DNA from: Williamsia phyllosphaerae | GTDB taxonomy: Bacteria; Actinomycetota; Actinomycetes; Mycobacteriales; Mycobacteriaceae | DNA length: 64,000 bases | Reading direction: 5' to 3' | Assembly: GCF_014635305.1 (NCBI RefSeq) | Contig: NZ_BMCS01000002.1 | Location: 124,001 to 188,000 of the forward strand | In this document: positions 62,589 to 64,000 of the stretch, one piece after another | Layout: each line of letters starts with the position of its first letter | Numbering within the stretch: position 1 is the first letter of the stretch | Position numbers and translations under genes: made by a program | Notes under the pieces: generated by a model | What the model saw: the letters and a program-made list of their open reading frames with translations, nothing else | What the model was told of the DNA's origin: nothing | Database searches by the model: none

Positions 62589-63364
62589 GTCCCCAGTGCA
62601 TCACGAGGCGTCGACACCGTGTCGCGCGACAGTGTCCGCTCGAGCAGGTGCGGCGAGACCGGCGGCAGGCTGACCGTCCGCTCGACGATGTGCGCGGACA
62701 CCGGGGGCAGTTCGACGCGCAGCGGCGTCGCGCGACCCAGTCGGGTCAGCGGGTAGCAGAGCAGCCCGATCAGGACGGCGCAGAGGTGTCCGATGTCGGT
62801 GAAGGTCCCGTGGCTGCCGTTGACCAACGGCCAGACGACCGGCGTCGCCGCGACCACCAGCAGCGCGGCGAGGTATCCGTACCGCCAGGGTCCGCGGAGT
62901 CGGTAGACCAGGATCCCGGCCACACCGGCGAGTCCGTAGCTGACGCCGATGTCGATGACGTTGAGGTCGCTCTGCGGCGCGTGGCCGGTGTTGATCGCCC
63001 ACAGCAGGACCGACTGGCTGATGTAGGTGGCGCCGACGTGGGCGATGACGACGACCGCCAGCCAGCGGGCCGTACCGAGCCACCGTTCGATGGTGGCGTG
63101 GATGAGCACGTACGGCAGTACGTAGACGAACCACCCGTTCCCGTCGATCCAGAAGGCGCTGCGGAACAGGCTGGGCAGCGGATCGTGCATCAGGTGGCGC
63201 AGGTTCGTCGAACGGTTCCGCAGGATGTCGGTGAGCTGGTCGTGTCCGACGCGGTGCGCGATGACCGTGGTGACGAACAGGATGGCCAGCCAGATGAAGG
63301 TGCCCGGAGCGGATCGCACGTAGCGCCATGTGGCGGTCGCGCCCGCGCGTGACACACCGATCAT
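62585..63364 (-). CDS. Rhomboid-like membrane protein (Rhomboid_2 type)
   Basis: A 259-residue polytopic protein with about six helices. GTFIWLAILFVTTVIAHRVGHD opens it, and NGWFVYVLPYVLIHATIERWLG follows. DIGVSYGLAGVAGIL carries a rhomboid-type GxS, and FTDIGHLCAVLIGLL carries the His. Ser and His of the rhomboid dyad are therefore both present, though the family has not been shown to be proteolytic as far as I know. ATG 63364 is chosen; the leader includes a 16-bp palindrome. It is first in the operon with the pentapeptide gene. Confidence 0.82.
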   Translation of the reverse strand: MIGVSRAGATATWRYVRSAPGTFIWLAILFVTTVIAHRVGHDQLTDILRNRSTNLRHLMHDPLPSLFRSAFWIDGNGWFVYVLPYVLIHATIERWLGTARWLAVVVIAHVGATYISQSVLLWAINTGHAPQSDLNVIDIGVSYGLAGVAGILVYRLRGPWRYGYLAALLVVAATPVVWPLVNGSHGTFTDIGHLCAVLIGLLCYPLTRLGRATPLRVELPPVSAHIVERTVSLPPVSPHLLERTLSRDTVSTPRDALGT

Positions 63365-63379
63365 CGTCTTCTGCCTTTC

Positions 63380-63395
63380 GGGATCGCCCGATCCC
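63380..63395. repeat. 16-bp near-perfect palindrome in rhomboid-like gene leader
   Basis: GGGATCG, CC, CGATCCC is a perfect 7-bp-arm inverted repeat 16 nt before the rhomboid-like ATG. TACATT at 63431-63436 is a plausible -10 for this gene, so the repeat would lie in the transcribed leader and could act as an operator or as an RNA hairpin. Confidence 0.5.
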
Positions 63396-63443
63396 TGCCC
63401 TGCGCACCCGAACATGACGGGTGGTCAGGCAATGTAGACGCCT

Positions 63444-63908
63444 GTGTTCCGACTTTTGTTCCATGAGCCCCGCATACCACCCAATACGGGCAACGCGATC
63501 CGGTTGGCGGCCAACACCGGCTGCGAACTCCACCTGGTCGAACCCATGGGTTTCGACCTGACCGAGGCGAAGGTCAAGCGTGCGGGACTGGACTACCACG
63601 AGATGGCGTCGGTGACCGTCCACGCCGATCTCGCGGCCGCCTGGGCAGCACTGGCCCCCGAGCGGGTCTACGCGTTCACCGCACATGCCGAGAAGTTCCA
63701 CACGGAGGTGGCGTACCGACCAGGCGATGTGTTGCTGTTCGGACCGGAGCCGACTGGATTGTCGGCCGAGGTGCTCGCCGATCCGCACGTCAGCGAGCGG
63801 CTGCGCATCCCCATGTTGGCCGGCCGCAGGTCGCTGAACCTCGCCAACGCCGCGAGCATCGTCATGTACGAGGCCTGGCGTCAGAACGGATTCGACGGCG
63901 CCGTCTGA
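63444..63908 (+). CDS. trmL: tRNA (cytidine(34)-2'-O)-methyltransferase TrmL
   Basis: A 154-residue SPOUT methyltransferase. It begins MFRLLFHEPRIPPNTGNAIRLAANTGCELHLVEP, with the motif-1 Asn/Arg, and has LLFGPEPTGLSAEVL (motif 2) and the knot segment IPMLAGRRSLNLANAASIVMYEAWRQ (motif 3). It methylates the 2'-O of the wobble base in leucine tRNAs. The GTG start 63444 gives the exact family N terminus. The divergent rhomboid-like gene begins 80 nt away. Confidence 0.95.
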   Translation: MFRLLFHEPRIPPNTGNAIRLAANTGCELHLVEPMGFDLTEAKVKRAGLDYHEMASVTVHADLAAAWAALAPERVYAFTAHAEKFHTEVAYRPGDVLLFGPEPTGLSAEVLADPHVSERLRIPMLAGRRSLNLANAASIVMYEAWRQNGFDGAV

Positions 63909-63926
63909 CCCGACCGCCGCGACTGG

Positions 63927-64000
63927 TCACCAGTCGACGTGGGACGCCATGTCGAGGAGTTTGTCTCGCCGGGCCGGACTCGTTGCGCCGATCCAGGCGA
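63927..64000 (-). CDS. C-terminal tail of an unidentified gene (partial)
   Basis: Only the last 24 codons are inside the window. They end AWIGATSPARRDKLLDMASH, then VDW and a stop at 63927-63929. The reading frame stays open to the right edge, and the gene is convergent with trmL. The segment is too short to name a family. Confidence 0.5.
   Translation of the reverse strand, partial: AWIGATSPARRDKLLDMASHVDW

Overview
The window is about 64 kb of high-GC actinobacterial chromosome. Gene order and protein motifs place it in the Mycobacteriales (mycolic-acid bacteria), most likely Gordonia or a close relative. Pointers are a DUF222/HNH protein, an EspC-like ESX substrate, a PE-PPE-domain hydrolase, DUF3017 next to folD, and long stretches in the order known from M. 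tuberculosis (lhr-nei2; lpdA to upp; Rv3311-like to sdhB; aminotransferase-dacB; YhjD-like-trpS). No rRNA, tRNA, CRISPR array, insertion sequence, integrase or prophage gene was seen. The species call is inference from synteny.

Layout. 0-1.8 kb: a cobalamin-riboswitch-controlled cbtB-cbtA cobalt uptake operon ending in a degenerate histidine-phosphatase-like gene cut by the window edge. 1.8-7.3 kb: helicase Lhr and glycosylase Nei2. 7.3-15.2 kb: mixed single genes (PPOX, SDR, DUF222/HNH, HIT, a putative immunity protein, methyltransferase, aminotransferase, LpdA, AIG2-like cyclotransferase). 15.2-19.6 kb: secreted lipase, TetR regulator and a thiolase-like/enoyl-CoA hydratase pair, apparently tied together by a shared operator. 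19.6-30.9 kb: M20 amidohydrolase, hydratase, then a nucleoside-salvage block (PNP, PmmB, Upp, Add, DeoA, Cdd) interrupted by an orphan ABC ATPase and an ESX-type pair (EspC-like protein plus NlpC/P60 hydrolase). 31.1-34.6 kb: sdhCDAB. 34.6-40.1 kb: YihY protein, GH27 alpha-galactosidase, CitE-like lyase, thioesterase, alcohol dehydrogenase, DedA. 40.3-48.0 kb: an amine or amino-acid catabolic neighbourhood (APC permease, USP, SRPBCC, FAD oxidoreductase, aldehyde dehydrogenase, Lrp regulator, class III aminotransferase). 48.2-56.2 kb: hydrolase, DacB, YhjD-like protein, TrpS, ExoIII, MFS exporter, PE-PPE hydrolase. 56.2-59.2 kb: SAM-IV riboswitch with metY-metX. 59.2-64 kb: Hsp70-like membrane protein, DUF3017-folD, pentapeptide repeat and rhomboid-like pair, TrmL, and the tail of one more gene.

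How the genes work together. PNP and DeoA release pentose-1-phosphates from nucleosides. PmmB, which carries PGM2-class motifs, could convert these to pentose-5-phosphates, while Add, Cdd and Upp feed or recover bases. MetX and MetY make homocysteine by direct sulfhydrylation under SAM control. The Lrp locus looks like transaminase/oxidase plus aldehyde-dehydrogenase catabolism of an amine.

A recurring feature is a TANNNT -10 hexamer 6-8 nt before the start codon. Eighteen genes on both strands show it, which suggests frequent leaderless transcription and supports many of the starts chosen here. The least explained items are the EspC-like/NlpC pair, the 89-bp element with 12-bp inverted termini at 48043-48131, the pseudo-phosphatase of the cobalt operon, and the thiolase-like protein without catalytic residues.
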